A stretch of DNA of 53,831 nt from NCBI RefSeq assembly GCF_003991905.1, contig NZ_RSCL01000043.1:1-53831 (forward strand). Reading direction: 5' to 3'. Under the pieces are notes generated by a model that saw nothing but the letters and a program-made list of their open reading frames with translations, had not been told where the DNA came from and did not search any database. Positions 1 through 7,629 of the stretch are shown here, one piece after another. The translations under genes and the position numbers were made by a program. Position 1 is the stretch's first letter. Every line of letters starts with the position of its first letter. This stretch comes from Dulcicalothrix desertica PCC 7102. GTDB lineage: Bacteria > Cyanobacteriota > Cyanobacteriia > Cyanobacteriales > Nostocaceae.

Positions 1-100
1 TGTGTTACCTCATGTAGATGCATTTCCGTATTTATATATCTTTACATAGTTTGGTTTATTGGCGCCGACTTACTTATATAAATATTTTTGCCTCACTACT

Positions 101-205
101 TAACGGATGTAACGGATGATTTATTTGTTACAAACAAGATTTGATTTTGCGGCGCCTCGTTTAAACGAATCAGCTATCCGTTACATCCGTTACATCCGTT
201 GCCAA
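101..205. repeat. Nonamer (AACGGATGT) repeat element, paired inverted arms
   Basis: Two copies of the unit AACGGATGT read forward at 102-118 and about three copies read in reverse at 174-203, so the two arms can pair around a roughly 55-nt centre. The right arm, read on the minus strand, begins GGCAACGGATG and lies downstream of lrtA in sense. The same element recurs at 7.5, 11.8, 21.3, 25.3, 26.9 and 37.6 kb. Confidence 0.85.
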
Positions 206-248
206 CCGACCCACCAAAATTAATGACACAAACTACTAGTAGTTTAAT

Positions 249-273
249 GTTGGGTTCCGTTCCTCCACCCAAC
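249..273. repeat. Dispersed GTTGGGT/ACCCAAC hairpin repeat
   Basis: GTTGGGT at 249-255 pairs with ACCCAAC at 267-273 and is followed by CTAC. Near-identical copies are at 16063-16080 and 37525-37553, each next to the 3' end of a minus-strand gene. Confidence 0.6.
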
Positions 274-294
274 CTACAAAGCACAAAGCATTTT

Positions 295-342
295 AGCCCG
301 CGAAGGCGGGCTTTGCTCGTGTCGCGACACCCTTGAGGGTGT
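295..342 (-). terminator. Two hairpins downstream of lrtA
   Basis: AGCCCGC (295-301) pairs with GCGGGCT (306-312) across a GAAG loop, and ACACCC (327-332) pairs with GGGTGT (337-342) across TTGA. Both lie directly 3' of the lrtA stop. Neither has a long T tract on the minus strand, so the role as terminator or 3' stabiliser is inferred. Confidence 0.5.
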
Positions 343-348
343 TGTAAC

Positions 349-996
349 TTATCGGTTAACCTGGTGTTTTTCTGGCATTACAACACTAGCGTGATTTGCT
401 TTACCGTTCTTCCCATTCCCGTTGTTATTTTTGCGGGGTTGGATGACACCGTATCCACCGTGGTTACGTTCGTAAATAACGTTAATTTCGTCAGTTTCTA
501 CGTTGTGGAACATATAAAAATCGTGACCCACCATTTGCAGTTGCTCTAAAGCTTCTGTCATTGTCATTGGTGGCATGGCAAAATATTTAGTTCGCACAAC
601 CTCTTTGGGTAGTTCAGGGGTACGATTACCTATTAGGTCATCAACAACTGTTGCTGTTTCAACGACGGTTTCTTCAATTGGATTGGGAGCTTTCTTATTT
701 TGAATGCGTTCTTTATATTTTCTTAATTGACGCGCGATTTTATCCGCTACTAAATCAATACTTGCGTATAGGTTTTCGCTGCTTTCCTCGGCACGGATAA
801 CGTTTTTATTTGCATAAATCGTCACTTCCGCAGCTTGTCTGGTATTAATTCGGGGATTTTTAGCAACGCTTAAATGGACATCCACTTCGTTGGTGATATT
901 TTGAAAGTGACTTACTGCCTTTTCAATTTTTTGATGCACATATTCACGGATAGCATCGGTGATTTCTATATTTTTGCCGTGGATGACAAGCTTCAT
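349..996 (-). CDS. lrtA: Long-form ribosome hibernation promoting factor (LrtA/HPF)
   Basis: A 215-residue protein. Residues about 1-110 form the RaiA/HPF domain (starts [20 protein letters not shown], with a basic segment near [11 protein letters not shown]) that binds the 30S subunit. Residues about 135-190 form the C-terminal domain ([18 protein letters not shown] to the end of GYGVIQPR) that in long HPFs dimerises 70S ribosomes into 100S particles. The length is normal for the long form. In cyanobacteria this is the light-repressed transcript A gene, whose mRNA accumulates in the dark; this is family knowledge. The start has GGGAGAG upstream. The preceding leader may carry a 37-codon ORF that ends 16 nt before this start. 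Confidence 0.95.
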   Translation of the reverse strand: MKLVIHGKNIEITDAIREYVHQKIEKAVSHFQNITNEVDVHLSVAKNPRINTRQAAEVTIYANKNVIRAEESSENLYASIDLVADKIARQLRKYKERIQNKKAPNPIEETVVETATVVDDLIGNRTPELPKEVVRTKYFAMPPMTMTEALEQLQMVGHDFYMFHNVETDEINVIYERNHGGYGVIQPRKNNNGNGKNGKANHASVVMPEKHQVNR

Positions 997-1012
997 GTGT
1001 AAACTCTCCCGC

Positions 1013-1126
1013 TCAAACTTTTTCTTGAGTTGAATTACGCTTTAGAATGCGGTAAGGTCTATCTGCCGCCAAAATTAAGTTACAAATCAAAATTACAATT
1101 CCCCCTATGCCTAATTGTTGCCACAT
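1013..1126 (-). CDS. Possible 37-aa single-span membrane peptide in the lrtA leader
   Basis: An ATG-to-TGA reading frame encoding [20 protein letters not shown] followed by a basic tail ([16 protein letters not shown]). It has one clear hydrophobic span at about residues 5-20 and a positive C terminus, so an N-out/C-in membrane peptide is plausible. The stop lies 16 nt upstream of the lrtA start, which would allow translational coupling. The ribosome binding site is weak (GTGGAATTC before the ATG). I do not recognise the peptide. It could be a chance ORF; the amphipathic pattern and tight spacing are the reasons for listing it. Confidence 0.4.
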   Translation of the reverse strand: MWQQLGIGGIVILICNLILAADRPYRILKRNSTQEKV

Positions 1127-1521
1127 GAATTCCACTTCTAAACTCGCCTCTACTATATAATATGGCTCCTGAACTAACTAGCTTTCCTTGTAAATCTCCG
1201 AAGGCTTTTAGTAGCTTTGTTCAACATGGCTTTTGCATTTTTAAACTAGGCGCCGGAGAAGAGTGCATTTGTTCTTTCTTCTTGGCGTGACGTATGTGGC
1301 AGAGAATTCCCTCCAGCACCATTACCATTGAGGTTATATATTCAAACTAGCACTTTGTAATTTATAAAACCGCTTATCTTGACTTTCCTTTACAATCTTT
1401 TGCACAGCTTGACATTTGTTTCGTTCCTTAACAGGGAAAAGGGGAAAATAGCCTTACAAATGTTAATTAATTCTGTTTTTCCATGCCTGTATCTTGCAAT
1501 ACTCCCTTTTTTGTTAAATAG
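1127..1521. other. Intergenic region between the divergent lrtA and lipB units
   Basis: About 395 bp with no convincing ORF. It should hold the lrtA promoter (minus strand) and the lipB promoter (plus strand). One GGCGCC site lies near 1249. No operator could be assigned by eye. Confidence 0.5.
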
Positions 1522-1533
1522 TTGAATTTCACT

Positions 1534-2220
1534 ATGATTTTTAACAATATTTCTACTCCTTATTCTTGTTCGTTATATAACCAAGACTTGATGCCATATT
1601 TAGAAGCACTCGCATGGCAACGCGCACTGTTGCAAGAACGCATCAATAACCCGAATTTAGAAGACGTGCTAATATTGGTCGAGCATCCGCCTGTTTATAC
1701 TTTAGGACAAGGCGCCAATCTCGAATTTCTGAAATTTGACCCTTTAGACAGTAAATATGAAGTGCATCGCATCGAACGTGGTGGTGAAGTAACCTACCAC
1801 TGTCCAGGTCAAATAGTCGGGTATCCAATTTTAAACTTACATCGCTATCAACCAGATTTACACTGGTATCTACGCCAATTAGAGGAAGTGTTAATTATAG
1901 TACTTCAAGAATATGGACTTGTGGGCGCCCGTATTCCTGGGTTAACAGGAGTATGGGTAGAAGGTCGCAAAGTTGCCGCTATTGGCATCAAAGTCAAACG
2001 CTGGATAACCATGCACGGATTCTCACTCAACGTCAACCCCGACATGACCGGCTTTAACAATATAGTTCCATGCGGCATAGTTGACAAACCCGTAGCTTCT
2101 TTAGCAGAATGGATACCGAATATAAGCAGCGATGAAGTCCGTCTCAAAATCGCTCACAGCTTCGCTCAAGTTTTCGGAGTTACCCTACAACCCCAAGAAA
2201 CCTGGTTTCTTCAACACTGA
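1534..2220 (+). CDS. lipB: Octanoyl-[ACP]:protein N-octanoyltransferase LipB
   Basis: Transfers octanoate from acyl carrier protein to lipoyl domains, the first step of lipoate synthesis. From the ATG at 1534 the protein has 228 residues. It shows the [12 protein letters not shown] signature (R82-Q93), the catalytic lysine in [10 protein letters not shown] (K146) and the catalytic cysteine in NNIVPCGI (C180). A TTG four codons upstream (1522) is in frame, but the ATG fits the family better. The last codons (QETWFLQH) are read from a dispersed GAAACC-GGTTTC repeat that recurs twice just downstream, so the C terminus appears to be repeat-derived. Confidence 0.95.
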   Translation: MIFNNISTPYSCSLYNQDLMPYLEALAWQRALLQERINNPNLEDVLILVEHPPVYTLGQGANLEFLKFDPLDSKYEVHRIERGGEVTYHCPGQIVGYPILNLHRYQPDLHWYLRQLEEVLIIVLQEYGLVGARIPGLTGVWVEGRKVAAIGIKVKRWITMHGFSLNVNPDMTGFNNIVPCGIVDKPVASLAEWIPNISSDEVRLKIAHSFAQVFGVTLQPQETWFLQH

Positions 2221-2289
2221 ACATAACAATCCTCAACCTTAACAAAAGAAACCAGGTTTCTCACTGAACATAACAATCCTCAGCTTCAA
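2198..2289. repeat. GAAACC-GGTTTC repeat, two direct copies across the lipB stop
   Basis: A palindromic core (GAAACCTGGTTTC at 2201; GAAACCAGGTTTC near 2250) is followed in both copies by CACTGAACATAACAATCCTC. The first copy encodes the LipB C terminus and stop; the second is in the 3' flank. A third core is at 2481. Related cores are at 9858 and 9925. Confidence 0.75.
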
Positions 2290-2477
2290 TAAGAGAACTC
2301 CACGAAAAAAAATGCTTTTCGGTCATTAGTCACGCAGTGAAGAATCTAGCGGAGATGCTTTATTGTTGGAAAATACGTTTACATCACGCTTTAAGATGCG
2401 CGCGAAAGCGCGAAAACTGCGCCCTTCGTTCGCTACTCATGACACCACAGGATCATTCATTTTTTGGCTTACTCTAA
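2290..2477 (-). mobile_element. MITE-like element, copy A
   Basis: The reverse complement of this segment aligns with 39327-39488 over its whole length and with 27967-28060 over its first half. It starts TTAGAGTAAGCCAAAAAATG and ends TTTTCGTGGAGTTCTCTTA, giving imperfect terminal inverted repeats (AGAGTAAG-CC-AAAAA against AGAGAACTCCACGAAAAA). No transposase is encoded. Copy A is longer than copy B because of about 25 extra bases in the middle. Confidence 0.65.
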
Positions 2478-2710
2478 AAGAAACCAGGTTTCTCACACAA
2501 TACAAATATTCAGATTTAGATGCTATCACAATTGGCACTGGCGCCAATATTTGTTTACGACCACGCAATAATCAAATTGGTGTACTTAATATTGATAATA
2601 CAATTGGCGGTTCGATTCAAGTTGAACATGGAATTCCTGGTAATAATACGGTATCTACAAGTAATGTAAGTGGTTCTACGACTGTTAGTAGCGGTAATTG
2701 TCAGTTTTAG
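2363..2710 (+). CDS. Decayed or chimeric hypothetical ORF
   Basis: An open frame of 115 codons from a TTG. The first 38 or so residues are read through MITE copy A and the next ten through a GAAACC-GGTTTC repeat, so the N-terminal third is not ancestral. The remaining part (from YKYSDLDAITIGTGANICL) is rich in G, N, S, T and V and looks like a beta-rich secreted or surface protein tail. I do not recognise it. The likeliest reading is a 3' fragment of a gene interrupted by the element rather than an expressed protein. Confidence 0.3.
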   Translation: MLENTFTSRFKMRAKARKLRPSFATHDTTGSFIFWLTLKETRFLTQYKYSDLDAITIGTGANICLRPRNNQIGVLNIDNTIGGSIQVEHGIPGNNTVSTSNVSGSTTVSSGNCQF

Positions 2711-2832
2711 TTGTTGATTTGAATCGCACAAGCACGGTAATTTCTCTGATAGGATAATTGTCCGGTTCTTGGCATATAATTTTAGTATTAATGTAATAAA
2801 TACTACGCTAGACTATTTGCTCTTTATATGCC

Positions 2833-3075
2833 GTGAATAATTATCATCCGCGCGAGTCAGGTCAATCATATAACAACTTCTTAGCACAAGAAGCAAATAG
2901 TCATGCTGCTCCACTTACACCTCTTAAAGAGCGTGACTGGAAGGAGCTTATGTCACTATTTGATAGGCATGATAGTGATGATATTGAAGCGGATGTTATT
3001 AGTAAGTTGAATATGCTTTGTCCTGAACCTTCTTGGGATGAAGACCCATATGAATTTTTAAGCGAATATTTGTAA
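2833..3075 (+). CDS. Hypothetical acidic 80-aa protein
   Basis: Starts at a GTG (an ATG five bases upstream is out of frame and hits a stop). The sequence is acidic toward its C terminus (WDEDPYEFLSEYL) with a central helix-like stretch, KERDWKELMSLFDRHDSDDI. There is no signal peptide or membrane span. I do not recognise the family. Codon use looks like the neighbours, and the acidic C terminus is typical of small soluble cyanobacterial proteins. It stands alone between a repeat-rich region and the ABC transporter. Confidence 0.5.
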   Translation: MNNYHPRESGQSYNNFLAQEANSHAAPLTPLKERDWKELMSLFDRHDSDDIEADVISKLNMLCPEPSWDEDPYEFLSEYL

Positions 3076-3145
3076 CTCCGTGCGTTTTGCTGCGGGCGGG
3101 TTTAGTATATCATGCGTGAATTGAAGATGCGCGATTAACCCACCC

Positions 3146-3892
3146 CTACATTTTTAATCTGCTCATGAAATTGCGTAATCTTTCGTGTTTGGGGTTTTGA
3201 ATTACTTGCTGTGGGGTTCCTTGTTCTAAAATTATTCCACTATCCATGAAAAATACGCGGTTGGCTACTTCACGTGCGAATTGCATTTCGTGGGTAACGA
3301 CTACCATTGTCATTCCTTCGGTTGCTAGTTGTTGCATTACTTGTAGTACTTCTCCTACTAATTCTGGGTCTAGTGCGCTTGTTGGTTCGTCAAATAGCAT
3401 TATTTGCGGGTTCATACACAAGCTGCGTGCTATAGCTACTCGCTGTTTTTGCCCTCCTGATAGTTGTTCGGGGTATGATTCGGCTTTATCGAATAAACCT
3501 ACTTTATCTAGATATTGTTTTGCTAGTTGGGTACTTTCTGAGGGTGTTTTGCCTAGTACTTGGCGTTGTGCAAGTGTTAAGTTTTGTAAAACTGTTAGAT
3601 GGGGAAATAAGTTGAATTGCTGAAATACCATTCCTACTTGAGTGCGTAGTTGCCGTAGTACGTTTCGATGGAGTTTGGGGTGAGATAAGTCTATTCCGTT
3701 TACGGTTAAGTTGCCTGTGTTAATGGTTTCTAGGCGGTTGAAGCAGCGTAGTAGGGTGCTTTTGCCGCATCCTGATGAACCTATTATTGCTATGACTTCC
3801 CCTCTGTGTATATTACCACTAATACCTTTGAGGACTTTGAGGGCGCCGAAGTTTTTCTCTACGTTTTCAAATGTTATTACTGCGTTGCTCAT
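3146..3892 (-). CDS. glnQ: Polar amino-acid ABC transporter ATP-binding protein (GlnQ/HisP family)
   Basis: A 248-residue ATPase with Walker [10 protein letters not shown] (38-46), Q-loop in [12 protein letters not shown], signature [15 protein letters not shown] (about 144-158), Walker B and D-loop in [14 protein letters not shown], and the switch histidine in VVVTHEM. All motifs are intact and the length is normal. It is divergent from the fused binding-protein/permease at 4019, with 126 bp between them, and should energise that permease. Substrate specificity within polar amino acids cannot be told from the ATPase. Confidence 0.92.
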   Translation of the reverse strand: MSNAVITFENVEKNFGALKVLKGISGNIHRGEVIAIIGSSGCGKSTLLRCFNRLETINTGNLTVNGIDLSHPKLHRNVLRQLRTQVGMVFQQFNLFPHLTVLQNLTLAQRQVLGKTPSESTQLAKQYLDKVGLFDKAESYPEQLSGGQKQRVAIARSLCMNPQIMLFDEPTSALDPELVGEVLQVMQQLATEGMTMVVVTHEMQFAREVANRVFFMDSGIILEQGTPQQVIQNPKHERLRNFMSRLKM

Positions 3893-3924
3893 TGTTGGTT
3901 TTTTAATAAATTGTATTAATTATT

Positions 3925-3953
3925 CTTGTGGGATGGGCATCCTTGCCCGTCCT
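3925..3953. repeat. Half copy of a GTGGGATGGGCATCCTTGCC repeat
   Basis: Matches one arm of the full inverted repeat at 40890-40953. It lies between the divergent ABC transporter genes. Confidence 0.6.
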
Positions 3954-4018
3954 GTCTATTAATATTAACGAACCACAATAGCCTTGGGTTTCAACCCTAG
4001 GAAAGCAAAGGCAAGAGA

Positions 4019-5503
4019 ATGAGGAAAGGAATTTTTAGTTGGGTATTGGCGGGGTTGTGTTGTTTTTTACTGATTATAAATGGGTGTGGGTCGGGTAATG
4101 AAGATGGCGCCAAGAGTTTACGGGTTGGTACAGAACCTGCTTATCCACCTATGGAGTTTCAAGGACCAAAGGGTGAGTTACAGGGTTTTTCGATTGATTT
4201 AATGAATGCTATTGGTAGTGCAGCTGGTTTTAAGGTTGAGTTTCAATCTACTCCTTTTGATGGATTGATTTCTGCTTTACAGGCAAGAACAATCGATGCC
4301 GCTATTAGTTCGATGACTATTACTAAGCAACGCGCACAAGCTGTTTCTTTTTCTCGTCCTTATTTTAAATCGGGTTTAGCGATTGCAATTGGCAATAATA
4401 ATCAAGATATTACAGGTTTTGATAAATTAAAGAATAAAAGAGTTGCAGTTCAAATTGGTACTACAGGCGCCGCAAAAGCAAAAGAAGCTCCTGGTGCCGA
4501 ACTTCGCACTTTTGATTCTACTCCTTTAGCGTTACAAGAGTTGGCGAATGGTAATGTTGATGCGATGGTCGGTGATGCACCTGTGATTGCTTATGCTATT
4601 AATTCAGGGAATTTACCAGGTATTAACGTTATAGACCAGTTATTAACAGAAGAGTATTATGGTATTCCCACACCTTTAAAATCACCAAATTTAGAATTGA
4701 TTAATAATGGTTTAGGGAAAATCTTAGAGAATGGGACTTATAATAAGATTTATCAAAAATGGTTTAAAACTGCACCTCCAAAACTACCCGAAAAATTAGC
4801 CTTTGCTACCCAAACTGATAGTGGCCCAAACTCCATTAATATTCTATTGCAAGCGTTTCCTTTACTTTTACAAGGCGCCTTAATAACGCTGCAACTAACT
4901 CTATTTTCAGTATTTCTAGGATTAATTGCTGGTTCTTTAATTGGTATTGCTCGACTTTCACATATTACACCATTACGTTGGGCTACCAGAGCATATATTG
5001 ATTTCTTTCGTGGTACACCATTATTAGTCCAGCTTTTGCTAATTTACTACGGTATTCCTGCCGTAGTGCAAAATTTAGGTTTAGATTTTAGTTTTAACCG
5101 CTTTGCTGCTGCTGTCGTCGCGTTAAGTCTAAATAGTGCTGCATATATTGCTGAAATAGTACGTGCAGGTATTCAATCTATCGAAACAGGACAATCTGAA
5201 GCCGCAGAATCACTAGGGTTAGATGCAGTACAAACAATGCGCTACGTCATATTTCCTCAAGCCTTTCGCCGTATGCTACCACCTTTAGGTAACGAATTTA
5301 TCAGTATGCTTAAAGATACCAGCTTAGTGGCATTTATCAGCCTCGACGAATTAGTTCGCAGAGGACAATTAATAGTAGCGCAAAACTACCGTCCCTTTGA
5401 AATTTATGCAGGCGTCGCAATAATATATCTATGTCTAACTCTACTATCTTCCCAAGCTTTTAGCCGTCTCGAAACCTGGATGAACCCAGTTAAACGAAAA
5501 TAA
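4019..5503 (+). CDS. Fused substrate-binding protein and permease of a polar amino-acid ABC transporter (GlnH-GlnP type)
   Basis: A 494-residue fusion. The N terminus is a lipoprotein-type or uncleaved signal with IINGC (Cys23). Residues about 33-250 are a type-3 periplasmic binding domain (LRVGTEPAYPPMEF, then DAAISSMTITKQRA). Residues about 275-490 are a HisM-type permease with five or so membrane spans and the EAA loop EAAESLGLDAVQTMRYVIFP that docks the ATPase. Fusion of binding protein and permease is common in cyanobacteria and Gram-positives. The partner ATPase is the divergent gene at 3146-3892. Three GGCGCC sites lie in the gene. Confidence 0.93.
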   Translation: MRKGIFSWVLAGLCCFLLIINGCGSGNEDGAKSLRVGTEPAYPPMEFQGPKGELQGFSIDLMNAIGSAAGFKVEFQSTPFDGLISALQARTIDAAISSMTITKQRAQAVSFSRPYFKSGLAIAIGNNNQDITGFDKLKNKRVAVQIGTTGAAKAKEAPGAELRTFDSTPLALQELANGNVDAMVGDAPVIAYAINSGNLPGINVIDQLLTEEYYGIPTPLKSPNLELINNGLGKILENGTYNKIYQKWFKTAPPKLPEKLAFATQTDSGPNSINILLQAFPLLLQGALITLQLTLFSVFLGLIAGSLIGIARLSHITPLRWATRAYIDFFRGTPLLVQLLLIYYGIPAVVQNLGLDFSFNRFAAAVVALSLNSAAYIAEIVRAGIQSIETGQSEAAESLGLDAVQTMRYVIFPQAFRRMLPPLGNEFISMLKDTSLVAFISLDELVRRGQLIVAQNYRPFEIYAGVAIIYLCLTLLSSQAFSRLETWMNPVKRK

Positions 5504-5523
5504 GTACAAATTTACTGACAAAG

Positions 5524-5541
5524 TGTGAACCGTGGTTCACA
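5524..5541. promoter_or_regulatory. Palindrome TGTGAACC-GT-GGTTCACA
   Basis: Eight-bp arms around a 2-nt centre. A matching palindrome with a 3-nt centre is at 6636-6654. The two bracket the toxin-antitoxin remnants at 5.56-6.63 kb. They may be operators or element ends. Confidence 0.55.
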
Positions 5542-5564
5542 AATGGGAACCAATAATTCAACAA

Positions 5565-5768
5565 CTATGTCCAATTTTCCAGCACTAAACCAGGAATCTG
5601 AGAAAAATCTTTAAAATTGCGAGTTACCATTACTGCATTTACAGAGAGTGTAATTGCTCCAATTCGTAAATCCTTATGTAACCGTTTTTTATTAAGTTGC
5701 GGATTTTCTCTCAGTAATCGTTTATAACAACTATGAGGTATAGTAACGGTCGAGATATTTGTAACCAT
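5565..5768 (-). pseudogene. Internally deleted VapC-like PIN-domain toxin
   Basis: A 67-codon frame. The C-terminal half (DLRIGAITLSVNAVMVTRNF, then PGLVLENW) is the end of a VapC/PIN ribonuclease, with the acidic residue of DLRIGA and the TRN motif. The N-terminal acidic residue and most of the first half are missing, and the middle (CYKRLLRENPQLNKKRL) looks joined across a deletion. A full VapC is about 130 residues, so this is very probably inactive. No VapB antitoxin is adjacent. Confidence 0.7.
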
Positions 5769-5894
5769 AATTTTTTATTCAAAAATACTTCTTTATATTA
5801 TAATATTGCCATGACAATGCTGGGGCAAAGTTTGCGGCATTTAAATTATTATGCTTAGTTTCAGGATTTTATACTTTGAACAAAAAGTCATCAT

Positions 5895-5926
5895 ATATTC
5901 TCACAAACGACCATTTGTGAGAATAT
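5895..5926. promoter_or_regulatory. Perfect 13-bp inverted repeat upstream of brnT
   Basis: ATATTCTCACAAA (5895-5907) and TTTGTGAGAATAT (5914-5926) around CGACCA. It lies 62 bp upstream of the brnT start, the position expected for an autoregulatory toxin-antitoxin operator. A hairpin role is also possible. Confidence 0.5.
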
Positions 5927-5987
5927 TCGCATAAGGGTCGCCAACTCACGCAGCTATATTGACAAAACTACTGGTATCCCGTATATT

Positions 5988-6293
5988 ATGAATGATGCAG
6001 ATAATTTTGAATGAAATTATCAAAAAGCTGTCACAAACTATACAAAGCATGGTGTAAGTTTTGAGGAAGCTTCAGAAGTATTTCGTGACCCGTTCGGCAT
6101 TGAAAAACTAGACGATAGAAAAGCTTATGGTGAGGAAAGGTTTATCCTTATTGGCGTAGCGGGCAGCAGACTTTTAATGGTCGTATACACGGAACGAGGG
6201 CAGAAAATCAGGATTATATCAGCACGTGAGGCAACCAAGAATGAACGAAACGATTATTACCGCGAGAATGCACAAGGATGGGACGGTGGTTGA
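5988..6293 (+). pseudogene. brnT: BrnT-family ribonuclease toxin with a nonsense codon at position 9
   Basis: The frame from ATG 5988 reads MNDADNFE, then TGA (6012-6014), then an uninterrupted BrnT sequence: KHGVSFEEASEVFRDPFG, RFILIGVAGSRLLMVVYTE and IRIISAREATKNERNDYY, ending at TGA 6291. BrnT proteins start with FEWD or similar, so the stop replaces the conserved Trp (TGG to TGA). No in-frame ATG, GTG or TTG follows the stop before the middle of the protein. The rest looks undamaged, which suggests a recent event or a sequencing error. The end overlaps the downstream antitoxin by about 53 bp. Confidence 0.85.
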
Positions 6294-6633
6294 GGTGTTA
6301 GCTGACGGTAGCGAAAAACCATTTCCTAAACAGCCTGTGCGTTCTATGACTGAAGAAGAAATTTACGAGAAAGCTCTTAGCGACCCTGACGCACAACCGC
6401 TTACCGATACAGATTTAAAGCGTATGCGGCGGATATCCCGTGTAAAAATTATTCGCCGTGCGTTGCAGTTGACGCAGGAAGAATTTGCAGCACGTTACCA
6501 TATTCCGCTTGGCACATTGCGGGACTGGGAGCAAGGACGCAGTGAGCCAGACCAGACAGCGCAGGCTTACCTCAAGGTTATTGCTGCCAATCCTGAAGCT
6601 ATTTATCAGGCATTGCAGTTCACGCCCCATTAA
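6241..6633 (+). CDS. XRE/YiaG-like HTH antitoxin partner of BrnT
   Basis: From ATG 6241 the protein has 130 residues; a GTG at 6226 is in frame but less likely. The C-terminal half is a helix-turn-helix (LTQEEFAARYHIPLGTLRDWEQGRSEPD), the N-terminal half an acidic linker (MTEEEIYEKALSDPDAQPL) of the type that wraps a toxin. It overlaps the end of brnT, as expected for a coupled pair. It should bind the toxin and repress the operon, with the palindrome at 5895-5926 as candidate operator. Since brnT carries a stop codon, this antitoxin may now be an orphan repressor. Confidence 0.75.
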   Translation: MNETIITARMHKDGTVVEVLADGSEKPFPKQPVRSMTEEEIYEKALSDPDAQPLTDTDLKRMRRISRVKIIRRALQLTQEEFAARYHIPLGTLRDWEQGRSEPDQTAQAYLKVIAANPEAIYQALQFTPH

Positions 6634-6635
6634 AA

Positions 6636-6654
6636 TGTGAACCAATGGTTCACA
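6636..6654. promoter_or_regulatory. Palindrome TGTGAACC-AAT-GGTTCACA
   Basis: Same 8-bp arms as the palindrome at 5524-5541, immediately after the antitoxin stop codon. Confidence 0.5.
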
Positions 6655-6714
6655 AAATTGATACAGAAGAAACAGTACTTATGCCTATTATTTGCATTTT
6701 TGAGGGCGAAATTA

Positions 6715-6957
6715 ATGAGTGAAACAGCTACATTAGTGCCATTAACTGATTTAATGCCAATTTTTGCCGCTATCGGCGAACGTAATTGGGCGAGGTTCAA
6801 AGAGCTTGAGCGTGAGTTCGCAAGCAAACACGGATTAGAAGTATGGGAAGATGTTTTTAATTTTCGCCTCAAACCCGCACTGGACAAGGAGTCTGATAGA
6901 TGGCTGCTGGTGCAATGGTGTAGCGCTGGGATTAAATCGGTCAAGGTGGTTGGTTAG
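6715..6957 (+). CDS. Hypothetical 80-aa protein
   Basis: The most likely start is ATG 6715 (MSETATLVPLTDLMPIFAAI); the frame is open upstream to 6637, but that part is read through the palindrome. The product is a small soluble protein with a conserved-looking FAAIGERNWARFKELEREFA helix and a C-terminal KESDRWLLVQWCSAGIKSVKV strand-like segment. I do not recognise the family. It follows the HTH antitoxin by 81 bp and may belong to the same accessory island. Confidence 0.45.
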   Translation: MSETATLVPLTDLMPIFAAIGERNWARFKELEREFASKHGLEVWEDVFNFRLKPALDKESDRWLLVQWCSAGIKSVKVVG

Positions 6958-7031
6958 GCAACACTGGCTAAAATTTTGGAAAGTAATCCAAAGGTGTGTA
7001 ATATAAAGATGTTTCCTAATTTCAAGCAGAT

Positions 7032-7469
7032 GTGTCGAATACTAACGTAAACACAAACGGCGCCCTAAACAATGAACAGTTGTTTGACAAACTCAAACAA
7101 GCTTCGGATGGCTTGCTGTTTATGAGCGAGTCTGAGTATCCTTTTGAAGTGCTTTTTTGGGAGTGTCAAGAAAAGCAGGTAGTGGATACTAAGTTTATTT
7201 TATCTAAGTTGGACAAGGCGCCTGATACTAAAGTTGAATTTGTGGAGTTAGAATCTTTTTTTGATGTTGCAACTACTGAAGAAGATTGGCATTCTTCAGA
7301 AGATAAGGAAATAGTTCACAAGTATCAGAATTTAGTTAAGGTGATTAAGGAATGTCTTAGTGATATTAAGGTTGTGAGATTGGGTGATATTGATATTGAT
7401 GTTTATATTATTGGTAAAGCTTCATCGGGTGGTTTGGCTGGACTTTGTACTAAGGTTATTGAAACTTAA
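7032..7469 (+). CDS. nuiA: Nuclease A inhibitor NuiA
   Basis: A 145-residue protein with a GTG start. The segment DGLLFMSESEYPFEVLFWE (residues 26-44) is the NuiA signature, and the chain ends in a C-terminal threonine (KVIET), which in Anabaena NuiA is known to reach the catalytic metal of NucA. It is convergent with nucA (7630-8454), the nuclease it should inhibit, so inhibitor and enzyme are separate transcription units. The acidic character (VEFVELESFFDVATTEEDW) suits a DNA-mimic-like inhibitor. Two GGCGCC sites lie inside the gene. Confidence 0.9.
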   Translation: MSNTNVNTNGALNNEQLFDKLKQASDGLLFMSESEYPFEVLFWECQEKQVVDTKFILSKLDKAPDTKVEFVELESFFDVATTEEDWHSSEDKEIVHKYQNLVKVIKECLSDIKVVRLGDIDIDVYIIGKASSGGLAGLCTKVIET

Positions 7470-7487
7470 ATTTGGGAGTAGGCAAAT

Positions 7488-7594
7488 CTGGCAACGGATG
7501 ACTCTAGGATGTAACGGATAGTTGATTTTAGATAACAAATTGTGTTTTTAACCAATAACTCATCCGTTACATCCGTTGTATCCGTTGCAAACCA
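7488..7594. repeat. Nonamer repeat element between convergent nuiA and nucA
   Basis: The left arm (GGCAACGGATG at 7491, GTAACGGAT at 7511) and right arm (CATCCGTTACATCCGTTG from 7560) are inverted. Each arm reads GGCAACGGATG or close to it in the sense of the gene whose stop it follows (18 nt after nuiA, about 38 nt after nucA). The 3' flank resembles the flank of the copy at 101-205, so the repeat unit extends beyond the nonamers. Confidence 0.8.
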
Positions 7595-7629
7595 GCCCAT
7601 TTAAATTAATGATATAAAGCAGTAGTTGA

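Noticed and set aside
101-205. CRISPR array
   Set aside because: The nonamer units are contiguous and only 9 bp long with no regular spacers; no cas genes occur in the window.
364-549. 61-codon plus-strand ORF over lrtA
   Set aside because: It is antisense to the clear lrtA frame and has no family resemblance.
6415-6944. Minus-strand ORFs opposite the HTH antitoxin and the 80-aa gene
   Set aside because: They are shadows of plus-strand frames with better starts and recognisable domains.
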